32,102 nucleotides of DNA, taken from assembly GCA_009780415.1 (NCBI GenBank), contig WRAC01000032.1, forward strand, positions 1 to 32,102, read 5' to 3'. The number at the start of each line of letters is the position of its first letter. Within the stretch, counting starts at the first letter, position 1. Source of the stretch: Defluviitaleaceae bacterium (lineage in GTDB: Bacteria; Bacillota; Clostridia; Lachnospirales; WRAX01). The translations under genes were made by a program, and so were the position numbers. Below are positions 15,548 through 24,857 of the stretch, one piece after another. Below the pieces are notes generated by a model. It saw only the letters and a program-made list of their open reading frames with translations. It was not told the DNA's origin and made no database searches.

Positions 15548-16225
15548 ATGGAAATGGAAAAAGTCAAAAAAAGGACTTTATTATTTATACTTGTCGTAAT
15601 AACTTTAATTGGGTTGAGTTTTAGCGTTTGCGGCATTGTGTGGTATTGGCACATGAGAAGCAGCTACAACCCGCTTTTAGCAAATGAAAGGATAGTATCT
15701 ATAGAGCACACGCCGAATCCGTCGTCAAGAGGAGCGGTAAATCAACGGCGTTACTTCTACACTGACGAAGAGGATAAATATACTGTTTATATAGCTTTGC
15801 CGAATTTTCTGGATTTTGGCGGCGGTGATATTTGCATAAGGCTCGATACGGCTGAAGTGCTGGAAACCGGCGAGTGGACGTATATAAGGGATTTTTCAGT
15901 TGATTTATTTGTAAATCCCGGCGACAGAACTTTAAAGGAGTTGCGTGAAAAAGGGTCATGGCGCCGACGGTTAACGATACGTGAGTTAGATAATCCGGAG
16001 GCTTTCGACTACGCGCTGGAAATGCATGTGGATGTGGACAGGTACGGGAACTTCCTTGCCGCCGGCAGGTACGGCAGAGGCGGGTATACTCTGCTTGACC
16101 CCGATATCCCGGAAGATAAGGCCTTGATTGAGGGATGGCTGGATTTGTATGAAAGGGCCCATGACGATGTAAGCAAGGTGCTGAGGATTGCTGACGAATT
16201 TTTTGGAGAAGGCGTGCTGCGGTAA
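15548..16225 (+). CDS. Unknown membrane-anchored protein
   Basis: I do not recognise this 225-residue product. It has a short basic N-terminus (MEMEKVKKR) and one long hydrophobic segment (about residues 9-35), with no signal-peptidase or lipobox site that I trust. An acidic, probably extracytoplasmic domain of about 190 residues follows, rich in aromatic and acidic residues (YFYTDEEDKYTVYIALPNF, AGRYGRGGYTLLDPD). Three in-frame ATGs (15542, 15548, 15554) follow AGGAG; 15548 has the best spacing (8 bases). The gap to the zinc-ribbon gene is 25 bases, so the two are probably co-transcribed. Confidence 0.7.
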   Translation: MEMEKVKKRTLLFILVVITLIGLSFSVCGIVWYWHMRSSYNPLLANERIVSIEHTPNPSSRGAVNQRRYFYTDEEDKYTVYIALPNFLDFGGGDICIRLDTAEVLETGEWTYIRDFSVDLFVNPGDRTLKELREKGSWRRRLTIRELDNPEAFDYALEMHVDVDRYGNFLAAGRYGRGGYTLLDPDIPEDKALIEGWLDLYERAHDDVSKVLRIADEFFGEGVLR

Positions 16226-16250
16226 TTTTATTATTTAAGGATGTGGATAT

Positions 16251-16595
16251 ATGCTTTACTGCGAAAACTGTATGACCCTCGTTACGGAGGATAAATGCCC
16301 GGATTGCAGGCGTAAAAAGCTCCGCGCGCCGGGGGAGCGGGACCCCGTTTATATTATGACAAGGGACGCTGTTGTGTCGGCAAGCGTTGAGGATATCCTG
16401 GCCCAAAACGGCATACCCTGCATTAAACGCGGGCAGCTTGGTGCGGGGATAGTGGCATATTTAGGCTACACTATGGAATCATTCCGCATATATGTGCCAT
16501 TCGGCGCTTATGGGACGGCTAATGACTTGCTTTCAAATTTTCTTGAACAGGATAGTATTGAACAAGATGATAACGGGGAAAGGGAAGATGAATAA
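16251..16595 (+). CDS. Small zinc-ribbon protein with DUF2007-like domain
   Basis: The 114-residue cytoplasmic protein starts with a zinc ribbon (C4, C7, C16, C19; two CxxC pairs). It continues into a small alpha/beta domain (VYIMTRDAVVSASVEDILAQNGIPC...) like the DUF2007 family of putative signal-transducing proteins; that match is from memory of the pattern. The last 20 residues are very acidic. Its stop codon overlaps the start of the peptidase gene by one base. Confidence 0.65.
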   Translation: MLYCENCMTLVTEDKCPDCRRKKLRAPGERDPVYIMTRDAVVSASVEDILAQNGIPCIKRGQLGAGIVAYLGYTMESFRIYVPFGAYGTANDLLSNFLEQDSIEQDDNGEREDE

Positions 16596-17683
16596 TGGAT
16601 ATGACGCGCATTAACAATCTGGCTGAATATTTAAAAAAGGCCAATTTGGGCGGGCTGCTGGTTTGCCCTTCGGAAGAGCTGCTGTTCCTTACGGGGTTTA
16701 CGCCTAAGATGTGCGAACGGTTTCAAGGTTTGTTTGTAACGTCGGAGGGAAGCTGCTTCTTTGTTTGCAATCTGCTGTATAAGGGTGAGATCAATAACGC
16801 ATACAAAGGCATGTTGACGATTTACACATGGATGGACGGAGAACTCATGACAAACGCCGTGTACGCCGCTCTGGACGACCACAATCTAATCGGCAAAACC
16901 CTTGGCGTAAACAGCACCGCCCCGGCGTTCAACACTCTGGATATCGCCCGGGACTGCGGCGTAACCTTCGTAAACGGACTCGGCGTGCTGGAGGAAGCCC
17001 GCATCATCAAAAGCCCCGCGGAGATTGAGGATTTGCGCGGTGCCGCGCGTATCGCCGACGAAGTCTTTACCATGGCGCTTAAATTTATAAAGCCCGGCAT
17101 GGTTGAAGCCGATATATCACGTTTTTTGACGGAGAAAATGGCGGAGCTGGGCGGGGGGAAGCCTTGGGCAATAGTAGCGTCCGGGCCGAACTCCAGCTAC
17201 CCTCACTATACCGGGTCAAGCCGCGTGATCGAAAAACAGGATATGATGATCCTGGACTTCGGCTGTACCGTGAACGGCATGTATTCGGATATGTCCCGGA
17301 CGGTGTTTGTGGGCGGCATTACGGACGAGCAGAGGGAGATTTACGCTATTGTGCGCGAGTCCGTTGACGCAGGGCAGGCGGCGGCCGTTACGGGCGCGTT
17401 TATACCGGATGTTGATAAGGTTTCCCGCGATATCATCGAGAAGGCCGGATACGGCGAGTGTTTCCTCAACCGCCTCGGACACGGCATCGGCTACATGATC
17501 CACGAAGGGCCGGACATTAAGAAAAATAACAGGCGCAGCCTTGAGCCGGGGATGGCTTTTTCCATAGAGCCGGGGATTTACATAGCCGGAAAAGTGGGGA
17601 TGAGGATAGAGGATATTGTGGTTGCGACGGAAGCCGGGAATGAGGTTTTAAACCGGTCGAGTAAGGAGATTATTATTGTTTAA
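16595..17683 (+). CDS. M24 family metallopeptidase (Xaa-Pro aminopeptidase/dipeptidase type)
   Basis: This cytoplasmic peptidase, 362 residues, removes residues next to proline. It has a creatinase-like N-terminal domain (1-130) and a pita-bread catalytic domain with all five metal ligands: D221 (ILDFG), D232 (MYSDMSRT), H296 (LGHGIGY), E325 (SIEPG) and E339 (RIED). The HEGP loop is also present. PepP and PepQ cannot be separated here; the length fits the PepQ-like, short bacterial form. The start overlaps the preceding stop by one base. A strong terminator follows at 17732-17765. Confidence 0.92.
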   Translation: MDMTRINNLAEYLKKANLGGLLVCPSEELLFLTGFTPKMCERFQGLFVTSEGSCFFVCNLLYKGEINNAYKGMLTIYTWMDGELMTNAVYAALDDHNLIGKTLGVNSTAPAFNTLDIARDCGVTFVNGLGVLEEARIIKSPAEIEDLRGAARIADEVFTMALKFIKPGMVEADISRFLTEKMAELGGGKPWAIVASGPNSSYPHYTGSSRVIEKQDMMILDFGCTVNGMYSDMSRTVFVGGITDEQREIYAIVRESVDAGQAAAVTGAFIPDVDKVSRDIIEKAGYGECFLNRLGHGIGYMIHEGPDIKKNNRRSLEPGMAFSIEPGIYIAGKVGMRIEDIVVATEAGNEVLNRSSKEIIIV

Positions 17684-17731
17684 TGGATTGGTTTTATTGA
17701 ATGTAGAATGAACTGTTTTTGAATAATGAAG

Positions 17732-17765
17732 AAAAAAGGAGCGCGTTTGCATACGCTCCTTTTTT
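17732..17765. terminator. Bidirectional intrinsic terminator after the M24 peptidase gene
   Basis: AAAAAAGGAGCG (17732-17743) pairs with CGCTCCTTTTTT (17754-17765) around a 10-base loop. T-runs on both strands allow it to end the plus-strand trio and the minus-strand gene at 17810-18424. Confidence 0.9.
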
Positions 17766-17809
17766 CTTTATGAATATTTACCCATAAGTATTTTTTAAAG
17801 TAACTACAA

Positions 17810-18424
17810 TTAACCGGTACACCATAATACATTTGTATGGTTATCTTGTCCCGTTTGACCGCAATCATGACATCTCCAGTAAACGGTCAGAAATCGTGTG
17901 CAATTATTTGGATGGGTCGGCCTGTGACTCCATGATATAGCATGATCATATGCAATGGGCATCGTATGCCGTCCTATGCCGCATGACGACGCTGATCTGA
18001 TTTCGGAAGAAGCCGAATTCACGGGATGCCACTCCTGGGACATTACAGAGACTTCAATTATTTGGTCATCACCAAAAAACAATTCAATTGACGCTATATC
18101 AACGCCCAAATCAATAAAATAGTCTCTGGTTACTTGAATGATACCTTTGTGTATATAGATAACCTCATAATCTGCGTCATCCGCCGGCAAAATAGTAACA
18201 ATTCCGGGTTTAAGCGTCCTTACGTCCGCAAAGTGACCATCATTACATATTGAACTGCATTCATGTACATATTCTCTGAATTCCTCAACAGTATCAAAAG
18301 ATTTGACATTGTCTACTACGTCAAAAGGTGTAACACAGGATCCAACAGGCGGAAAGGGCGCAAAAGCCGCGCACATAATTATTGACATGACAACAGTGAG
18401 TAACATTGCTAGTCTCTTCGTCAT
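17810..18424 (-). CDS. Unknown secreted protein with C-terminal Cys motifs
   Basis: I do not recognise this 204-residue product. It begins with a signal peptide (MTKRLAMLLTVVMSIIMCAA, then FAPFPPVG), which predicts export. The middle is acidic with predicted beta strands. The C-terminal 45 residues hold a CxxCGQTGQDNHT motif and a final Cys, suggesting a metal site or disulfides. A TTG six bases upstream is in frame but abuts the Shine-Dalgarno AAAGGAGGA, so ATG 18424 is chosen (6-base spacing). It is a single-gene unit with its own promoter and terminator. It has lower GC than its neighbours, which may suggest later acquisition. Confidence 0.75.
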   Translation of the reverse strand: MTKRLAMLLTVVMSIIMCAAFAPFPPVGSCVTPFDVVDNVKSFDTVEEFREYVHECSSICNDGHFADVRTLKPGIVTILPADDADYEVIYIHKGIIQVTRDYFIDLGVDIASIELFFGDDQIIEVSVMSQEWHPVNSASSEIRSASSCGIGRHTMPIAYDHAISWSHRPTHPNNCTRFLTVYWRCHDCGQTGQDNHTNVLWCTG

Positions 18425-18467
18425 TTTCAATCCTCCTTTTTTTGAATTAAGAGATCTCTATACAAAT

Positions 18468-18496
18468 AGCATATTGCATATAAATCCATATGTCAA
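18468..18496 (-). promoter_or_regulatory. Promoter of the secreted-protein gene
   Basis: On the minus strand TTGACA (18496-18491), a 17-base spacer and TATGCT (18473-18468). The -35 is perfect and the -10 is moderate. Confidence 0.65.
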
Positions 18497-18531
18497 CATT
18501 ATTTTCATTATTTTCCCATTATCATATAAAC

Positions 18532-18572
18532 AAAAAATGATCGGGCATTTAAGCCCGACCATTTAATTTTTT
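18532..18572. terminator. Intrinsic terminator of the pgk-tpiA-eno operon
   Basis: AAATGATCGGGC (18535-18546) pairs with GCCCGACCATTT (18553-18564), with one G-T wobble, around a 6-base loop. On the minus strand a six-T run follows, ending eno transcription. The plus strand also has TTTTTT close by. Confidence 0.9.
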
Positions 18573-18583
18573 CAAATGAATAT

Positions 18584-19912
<1,329 letters not shown>

Positions 19913-19927
19913 CTAAATTCCTCCAAT

Positions 19928-20674
19928 TTATTTAACTGCATTAACTATATCAACAAACTCCGTTTTCAAGCTTGCTCCGCCAACAAGGCCGCCGTCGATG
20001 TCCGGCATGTCGAACAGGTCTTTGGCGTTTGCGCCGGTTACGCTTCCGCCGTATAAAATGCGGATTTTACTTGCCGCGTCCGTACCGTACAGTACGCCGA
20101 AAACTTCGCGGACGCAAGCGCAAGCCTGCTGCGCCTGGTCGGGCGTGGCGGTTTTGCCGGTGCCTATGGCCCACACCGGTTCGTAAGCGATAATCGTCGC
20201 CAGAGCGGTTTCCGCGTCAACATCCATATACGCTATACGCACCTGCATACGGAGTAAATCCTCGGTAATGCCCTGCTCGCGCTGGGTAAGCTGCTCCCCG
20301 ACGCATACAATGGGCGTAAGCCCCTTGGATACGGCTTTTTTAAGCTTTTTATTAACGGTTTCGTCCGTTTCGTTATAATACGCGCGGCGTTCGGAATGAC
20401 CCACGATAACATATTTCGCTTCCATTTTAAGAAGCATATCCGCCGAAACCTCCCCCGTAAACGCGCCGCTGTCCTCATAATGCAAATTCTGCGCGCCGAT
20501 TCCGATGGGATAATCCTTCACCGCTTCCTTCACGCACCAGAGGTTTGTATAGGGTACGCAAAACACAACCTCCGCGCTTGTTTGAAACTTCGGCGCAATA
20601 CCTGCCGCAAAATCCGCGCCTGTTGCCGAAGTATGGTTCATTTTCCAGTTACCCGCAACTACTTTCCTTCTCAT
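19928..20674 (-). CDS. tpiA: Triose-phosphate isomerase
   Basis: This interconverts dihydroxyacetone phosphate and glyceraldehyde 3-phosphate. The 248 residues have Lys11 in AGNWKMN, His93 in VGHSERR, Glu165 in AYEPVWAIGTG, and the phosphate-gripping loop GTGKTA. The C-terminal LYGGSV and GGLVGGASL phosphate-binding motifs are complete. The ribosome binding site is weak and distant (GGGGAG), lying at the pgk stop 9 bases away, so expression may depend on coupling to pgk. Confidence 0.98.
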   Translation of the reverse strand: MRRKVVAGNWKMNHTSATGADFAAGIAPKFQTSAEVVFCVPYTNLWCVKEAVKDYPIGIGAQNLHYEDSGAFTGEVSADMLLKMEAKYVIVGHSERRAYYNETDETVNKKLKKAVSKGLTPIVCVGEQLTQREQGITEDLLRMQVRIAYMDVDAETALATIIAYEPVWAIGTGKTATPDQAQQACACVREVFGVLYGTDAASKIRILYGGSVTGANAKDLFDMPDIDGGLVGGASLKTEFVDIVNAVK

Positions 20675-20683
20675 ATCAACTAC

Positions 20684-21877
20684 TCAGCTCCCCTGTATGC
20701 ATTCAACGCCGGGCAGGGCCTTGCCTTCGAGGAACTCCAGCGAAGCGCCGCCGCCTGTTGATATATGCGTTATTTTATCGCCGAACCCCATCTGGTTTGC
20801 CGCCGCCGCGGAGTCGCCGCCGCCGATGATTGCCGTGCCGTCCATATCGGCAAGGGCTTGGGTGATGGCCTTGGTGCCGGCGGCAAAGTTGGGCATTTCA
20901 AACACGCCCATGGGGCCGTTCCAGATTACGGTTTTGGAGACGGAAATGGCTTCCGTAAACAGCTTTATCGTTTCCGCGCCGATGTCAAGACCCATCCAGC
21001 CGTCGGGGATTCCGCCCAGCGGAACGGTTTTAAACTCGGTGTCGTTCTTAAACTCCGTCGCGATAACCGTATCCACGGGCAGAAGGAGTTTTACGCCTTT
21101 TTCTTTGGCTTTTTCCATCATTTCGCGGGCATAATCAACCTTATCCTCTTCCAGCAAGGATTTGCCGACGCCGTAGCCCTGCGCCTTCATAAAAGTATAA
21201 GTCATGCCGCCGCCGATGATCAGGCAATCCACTTTGTCCAGCAGATTGTTGATAACCGCGATTTTATCGGATACCTTCGCGCCGCCAAGAATAGCGGTGA
21301 AGGGACGTACGGGATTGTTAACGGCATCACCCAAAAACTTCAATTCCTTCTCCATTAGATAACCAACCGCCGTTTCAGCAACGAAATCCGCGACTCCGGC
21401 GGTTGAGGAATGCGCGCGGTGGGATGAACCGAAGGCGTCGTTTACAAATACATCGGCAAGGGATGCCAGTTCCTTTGAAAACCCGGGGTCGTTCTTTTCC
21501 TCGCAGGGGCGGTAGCGCGTGTTCTCCAGCAGCATGCAATCGCCGTCTTTCAAGGCTTCCGCTGCTTTTTTAGCGCTATCGCCGACGACCGTATCATCGG
21601 CGGCAAAAACTACTTCCTTGCCCAAAAGCTCCGACAGGCGTTTTGCCACGGGCGCCAAGCTGTATGCCGGGTCCGGCTTGCCCTTCGGCCTGCCGAAATG
21701 CGAGCAGAGGATAACCCTGCCGCCGTCCGCCAAAAGCTTTTTGATTGTGGGCAGCGCGGCGCGTATGCGTTCGTCGTCGCTTATGGCCCCGTCTATCATC
21801 GGCACGTTAAAATCCACTCTGGTCAGTACGCGTTTGCCCCTAACCGTTATCGTATCCAGACGTTTTTTGTTCAGCAT
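20684..21877 (-). CDS. pgk: Phosphoglycerate kinase
   Basis: This makes ATP from 1,3-bisphosphoglycerate. The 397 residues have the N-terminal substrate site ([14 protein letters not shown]), the arginine-rich HFGRPKG loop, the hinge GGAKVSDKI, and the C-terminal [13 protein letters not shown] nucleotide site. It is the first gene of the operon. AAAGGAG precedes ATG 21877, with a promoter at 21905-21933. The usual clostridial partners gap and gpmI are not adjacent. Confidence 0.98.
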   Translation of the reverse strand: MLNKKRLDTITVRGKRVLTRVDFNVPMIDGAISDDERIRAALPTIKKLLADGGRVILCSHFGRPKGKPDPAYSLAPVAKRLSELLGKEVVFAADDTVVGDSAKKAAEALKDGDCMLLENTRYRPCEEKNDPGFSKELASLADVFVNDAFGSSHRAHSSTAGVADFVAETAVGYLMEKELKFLGDAVNNPVRPFTAILGGAKVSDKIAVINNLLDKVDCLIIGGGMTYTFMKAQGYGVGKSLLEEDKVDYAREMMEKAKEKGVKLLLPVDTVIATEFKNDTEFKTVPLGGIPDGWMGLDIGAETIKLFTEAISVSKTVIWNGPMGVFEMPNFAAGTKAITQALADMDGTAIIGGGDSAAAANQMGFGDKITHISTGGGASLEFLEGKALPGVECIQGS

Positions 21878-21904
21878 TCTACCACTCCTTTAAATTATCA
21901 CTTT

Positions 21905-21933
21905 ATTTTATCAGTTATAGAAAAAAATGGCAA
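21905..21933 (-). promoter_or_regulatory. Promoter of the pgk operon, extended -10
   Basis: On the minus strand TTGCCA (21933-21928), 17 bases, and TAAAAT (21910-21905), with TG one base before the -10. Its -35 box lies two bases from the -35 of the divergent promoter. Confidence 0.65.
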
Positions 21934-21935
21934 GC

Positions 21936-21964
21936 TTGAATTATATATTGTTATAGTATATAAT
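21936..21964 (+). promoter_or_regulatory. Promoter of the PHP phosphatase gene
   Basis: TTGAAT (21936-21941), 17 bases, and a perfect TATAAT (21959-21964). The predicted start near 21971 leaves a 27-base leader containing AAAAGGA before ATG 21998. Confidence 0.7.
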
Positions 21965-21997
21965 AAACCGGCTATTGATAATAAAAGGATTGATTAA

Positions 21998-22810
21998 ATG
22001 TATCTTGCCGATTACCACATACACACGGATTTCAGCATTGACGCCAAGCCCGGCACAACCCCGGAGGCCTGCATCAAACGCGCCATAAGCCTGGGGCTTC
22101 ACGAAATGGCCATTACCGACCATCATGACTTTAAATACCTGACTCTTGAGCCTTACCCTTTTATTGATATGGATGATTATGTCGCGCGGGTGCTGCGGCT
22201 GAAGGACGAGTACGCGGGGCGCATAAGCGTTAAACTGGGGCTTGAGCTTGGCCCGCATATCGAAATAATTGACTCTATGAAGCGGTTTGTAGAAAAATAT
22301 CCTTTTGATTTCATCATTTGTTCTACCCACGATATAAAGGGCCTGGGTATTTGGGACGACGACGATTATTTCAAGACCAGAGAAAAACACGCGGCGCACG
22401 CGGAGTATCTTGAGGAAGTCTTGTCCGTAATCACGGCTTTTACGGATTTCAGCGTATACGGGCATCTTGATTATCTGGACCGCTACGGCCCGTATGACGA
22501 TAAAATCCTCCGGTATGCCGGACACGCCGACATCGTTGACGCAATATTTAAAAAGCTGATTGAAAACGGCAACGGGCTGGAGATCAACACATCGGGGTTC
22601 CGCTACAACCTGCCCCACACAACGCCCAAACCGGAATTCCTGCGCCGTTACAAAGAATTGGGCGGCGAAATCCTGACCCTTGGCTCCGACGCTCACTCTC
22701 TGAACGAAATCGGCGCGGATTTTGACAAAGCCCGCGATATGTTGATTTCACTGGGTTTCAAATATATATCCAGCTATGAAAAAATGCAGCCCACAATGCG
22801 CCCGCTTTAG
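21998..22810 (+). CDS. PHP-domain histidinol-phosphatase-like protein
   Basis: The 270-residue protein belongs to the PHP metallophosphoesterase family of histidinol-phosphatases (HisK/HisJ type). Metal-binding motifs visible are HIH (H7, H9), the ITDHHDF region, a conserved Glu in LGLELGPH, STHD, YGHLDYLDRYG and the C-terminal LGSDAHSLNEIG. In the histidine pathway it would dephosphorylate histidinol phosphate, but PHP relatives act on other phosphates and no his gene is near. It is convergent with murC, with only 10 bases between stops. Confidence 0.82.
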   Translation: MYLADYHIHTDFSIDAKPGTTPEACIKRAISLGLHEMAITDHHDFKYLTLEPYPFIDMDDYVARVLRLKDEYAGRISVKLGLELGPHIEIIDSMKRFVEKYPFDFIICSTHDIKGLGIWDDDDYFKTREKHAAHAEYLEEVLSVITAFTDFSVYGHLDYLDRYGPYDDKILRYAGHADIVDAIFKKLIENGNGLEINTSGFRYNLPHTTPKPEFLRRYKELGGEILTLGSDAHSLNEIGADFDKARDMLISLGFKYISSYEKMQPTMRPL

Positions 22811-22820
22811 TTCCTTGTCT

Positions 22821-24191
22821 CTAAACCTCTAATTTTATGATATCCCCGGCTCCCATGATAATAACTATATCGCCGGGTTCGCACAGGCCGCGTAGATAAT
22901 GCGCCGCTTCGTCAAAGGTGGCGCGGTAAACCGCGTCTTTTCCCCTTTCCAGAAGGCTTTTGCATAAATCGGCGGAAGCAATGTTGATATGGCTTTCCTC
23001 GCGCCCTGATGGGGTGAATATATCCAGCAGCAATATTTTGTCGGCTTCGTTAAAGCTTACAACGAATTCCTCGTAAAGCTCAAGTGTCCGCGAGCGGGTA
23101 TGCGGCTGGAAAGCGGCAATCAAGCGGCCTCCGCCGGCCAGCATCTTTTTTGCGGCGTAGAGGGTGGCGCGTATTTCCGCCGGATGATGGGCGTAGTCAT
23201 CTATTATTGAGGCGCCGTTAAGGGTTTTTCTTAATTGAAAGCGCCGTGCCGCGCCTTTGCTCTTAATAAGCTGAGCGGCGGCATCCGGTATGGACGCGCC
23301 CAGCTCATAGCACACCGCAAGAGCTGCCAGCGCGTTGTCCGCATTATGCTCCCCCGGCACGGACAACCGGACTGTTCCCATGTTTTTGCCGTTGTGCATG
23401 GCTTTAAAAACGGGGAAACCATCGGCGCCCCACTGTAAACCGCCCGCCTGCCAGTTGGAATCCTCTGTACCGTATGTAATTACAGAGCATTTTAACCCGT
23501 CCGTCAGCGTATAAATATCCGGGATTCCGCCATGGACTACCAAAGCGCCGTTTTCGTCAATCAATCTGGCAAAACGGTAAAAACTTTGCCATAACGAATC
23601 AAACGTGGGGAAATAATCCGCGTGGTCATGGTCGATATTCAGGATAACGCCTATATGGGGTTTCATTTTTAAAAACGCGTCGTAATATTCGTCGGCTTCG
23701 GTTACGAAGTACCGCGTGCCTCCCGGAAACATCGAGGCGTTCAGCCGCGTGCATATGCCGCCGTTCATTATTGTGGGGTTGAAATCCAGCCCATACAGGG
23801 TCTCGGCAATCATGGCCGTTGTGCTGGTTTTGCCGTGGGAGCCGGATACACAGATGCTTTGCTTATATTTTTCCATTATATGGCCCAGCAAGCCCGCTTT
23901 ATCCATAATACGAAGGTTCAGTTCCCTTGCGCGCGCCATTTCGGGGTTATGTTCCTTTACCGCCGAAGTGTATACGATGAGATCGACTGACGGGTCGATA
24001 TTAACGGCGGAGTGGCCTATCGCGACGGGTATTCCTAATAAAGTCAAGCGGTCGGTTATGTCGCTTCTTTTCGCGTCGGAGCCGCTGACCCCGCATCCAA
24101 ACAGCTTGCACATTTCCGCAAGCCCGCTCATATGTATACCGCCTATACCGATGAAATGCATTTTTTTGTAAGCCACGCTTATTTTTACCAT
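22821..24191 (-). CDS. murC: UDP-N-acetylmuramate--L-alanine ligase
   Basis: This cytoplasmic peptidoglycan precursor enzyme adds L-Ala to UDP-MurNAc. It has 456 residues from ATG 24191. Domain 1 begins with the HFIGIGGIHMSGLAE Rossmann motif. The ATP loop is GSHGKTSTT (about residue 110), the central domain has DHDHADYFPTF and EHNADNALAAL, and domain 3 has IDDYAHHPAEI, FQPHTRSRT and GAGDI. AAAGGAG lies 7 bases before ATG 24191, so a 10-residue longer N-terminus from an upstream start is rejected. It is a single gene here, not inside a mur-fts cluster. Confidence 0.96.
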   Translation of the reverse strand: MVKISVAYKKMHFIGIGGIHMSGLAEMCKLFGCGVSGSDAKRSDITDRLTLLGIPVAIGHSAVNIDPSVDLIVYTSAVKEHNPEMARARELNLRIMDKAGLLGHIMEKYKQSICVSGSHGKTSTTAMIAETLYGLDFNPTIMNGGICTRLNASMFPGGTRYFVTEADEYYDAFLKMKPHIGVILNIDHDHADYFPTFDSLWQSFYRFARLIDENGALVVHGGIPDIYTLTDGLKCSVITYGTEDSNWQAGGLQWGADGFPVFKAMHNGKNMGTVRLSVPGEHNADNALAALAVCYELGASIPDAAAQLIKSKGAARRFQLRKTLNGASIIDDYAHHPAEIRATLYAAKKMLAGGGRLIAAFQPHTRSRTLELYEEFVVSFNEADKILLLDIFTPSGREESHINIASADLCKSLLERGKDAVYRATFDEAAHYLRGLCEPGDIVIIMGAGDIIKLEV

Positions 24192-24226
24192 GCAAAAACT
24201 CCTTTGCCAATAAAAATCCAAACTTT

Positions 24227-24255
24227 AGTATAACATAGTATATTGCCAATTTCTA
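24227..24255 (-). promoter_or_regulatory. Probable extended -10 promoter of murC
   Basis: On the minus strand TG-T-TATACT (-10 at 24232-24227) with a poor -35, TAGAAA, 17 bases upstream. The extended -10 makes it plausible. Confidence 0.4.
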
Positions 24256-24283
24256 TGTCTTAAATACAAAAACAATATTCAAC

Positions 24284-24309
24284 CACAAAAAACACAAAAA
24301 ACACAAAAA
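24284..24309. repeat. Short tandem repeat, three 9-mers
   Basis: The unit CACAAAAAA occurs three times in tandem (the last with a final T change is truncated at 24309) in the murC/DUF378 intergenic region. It is A-rich and could be an UP-like or bent element, or replication slippage. Confidence 0.5.
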
Positions 24310-24386
24310 TGGTCTCATACATAAAAATTTTCTAAACCGGAATAATAATAGTGGTGTAATATAACCATGATAAAGGAGGAAACATA

Positions 24387-24623
24387 ATGAGAGTTAGAAT
24401 GAGGCCGCTTGACTGGACAGCGCTTACGCTTATCATTATCGGCGCGATTAACTGGGGCCTTGTAGGTTTTTTCAGGTTTGATTTGATCGCGACGTTATTT
24501 GGCGGCGTTGACAGCGTTTTAAGCCGCATTATTTACGCGCTTGTCGGTATATCCGGGCTTTGGGCGCTTACACTTTACGGCCGGATAGACGAGAGGCACC
24601 ACACACCCGGCGGCGAATTATAA
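24387..24623 (+). CDS. DUF378 family small membrane protein
   Basis: The 78-residue membrane protein has two hydrophobic spans (about residues 9-33 and 45-64). It carries the DUF378 pattern, with LDWTALTLIIIGAINWGLVG at the first span and LFGG...LSRIIYALVGISGLW at the second, like Bacillus YuzA. The molecular function of the family is unknown. A strong AAAGGAGGA precedes ATG 24387. It is a single-gene unit, closed by the terminator at 24641-24677. Confidence 0.85.
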   Translation: MRVRMRPLDWTALTLIIIGAINWGLVGFFRFDLIATLFGGVDSVLSRIIYALVGISGLWALTLYGRIDERHHTPGGEL

Positions 24624-24640
24624 TTATACAAGGTAATAAA

Positions 24641-24677
24641 AATAGCCGGGAGCTGTCGGTTGACGGCCCCGGCTATT
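24641..24677 (+). terminator. Intrinsic terminator after the DUF378 gene
   Basis: AATAGCCGGG (24641-24650) pairs with CCCGGCTATT (24668-24677); the inner GCTGTC/GACGGC extends the stem around a GGTT loop. The downstream ATATTTT serves as a short U-tract. Confidence 0.85.
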
Positions 24678-24745
24678 ATATTTTGCATAATCATCAACAG
24701 CATTCTATTTGTTTTTAAGCGGCTTTCGGTATAAAATCAGCGTTA

Positions 24746-24857
24746 ATACCAAGTTGCAATCTAAAGCACACTAACTCCGGGCGGATGATCCAGTACGCTC
24801 ACGCTCAGGCCGGCTCATCCGCCCAGAGTAAGTGTTGCTTTGATTGCAACTTGGTAT
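24746..24857. mobile_element. Palindromic insertion element (MITE-like) in the 3' end of the MFS gene
   Basis: Two 43-base arms (24746-24788 and 24815-24857) are inverted repeats with only a few mismatches or one-base offsets, around a 26-base loop. The outer 16 bases (ATACCAAGTTGCAATC) match perfectly. A 12-base direct repeat, GGTATAAAATCA, lies at 24728-24739 and again at 24853-24864, consistent with target duplication. The element supplies the last codons and the stop of the MFS gene. It codes for nothing itself; it would need a transposase in trans. Confidence 0.75.

Noticed and set aside
24284-24309. CRISPR-like array
   Set aside because: It is only three 9-base A-rich units in direct contact, with no spacers and no cas genes.
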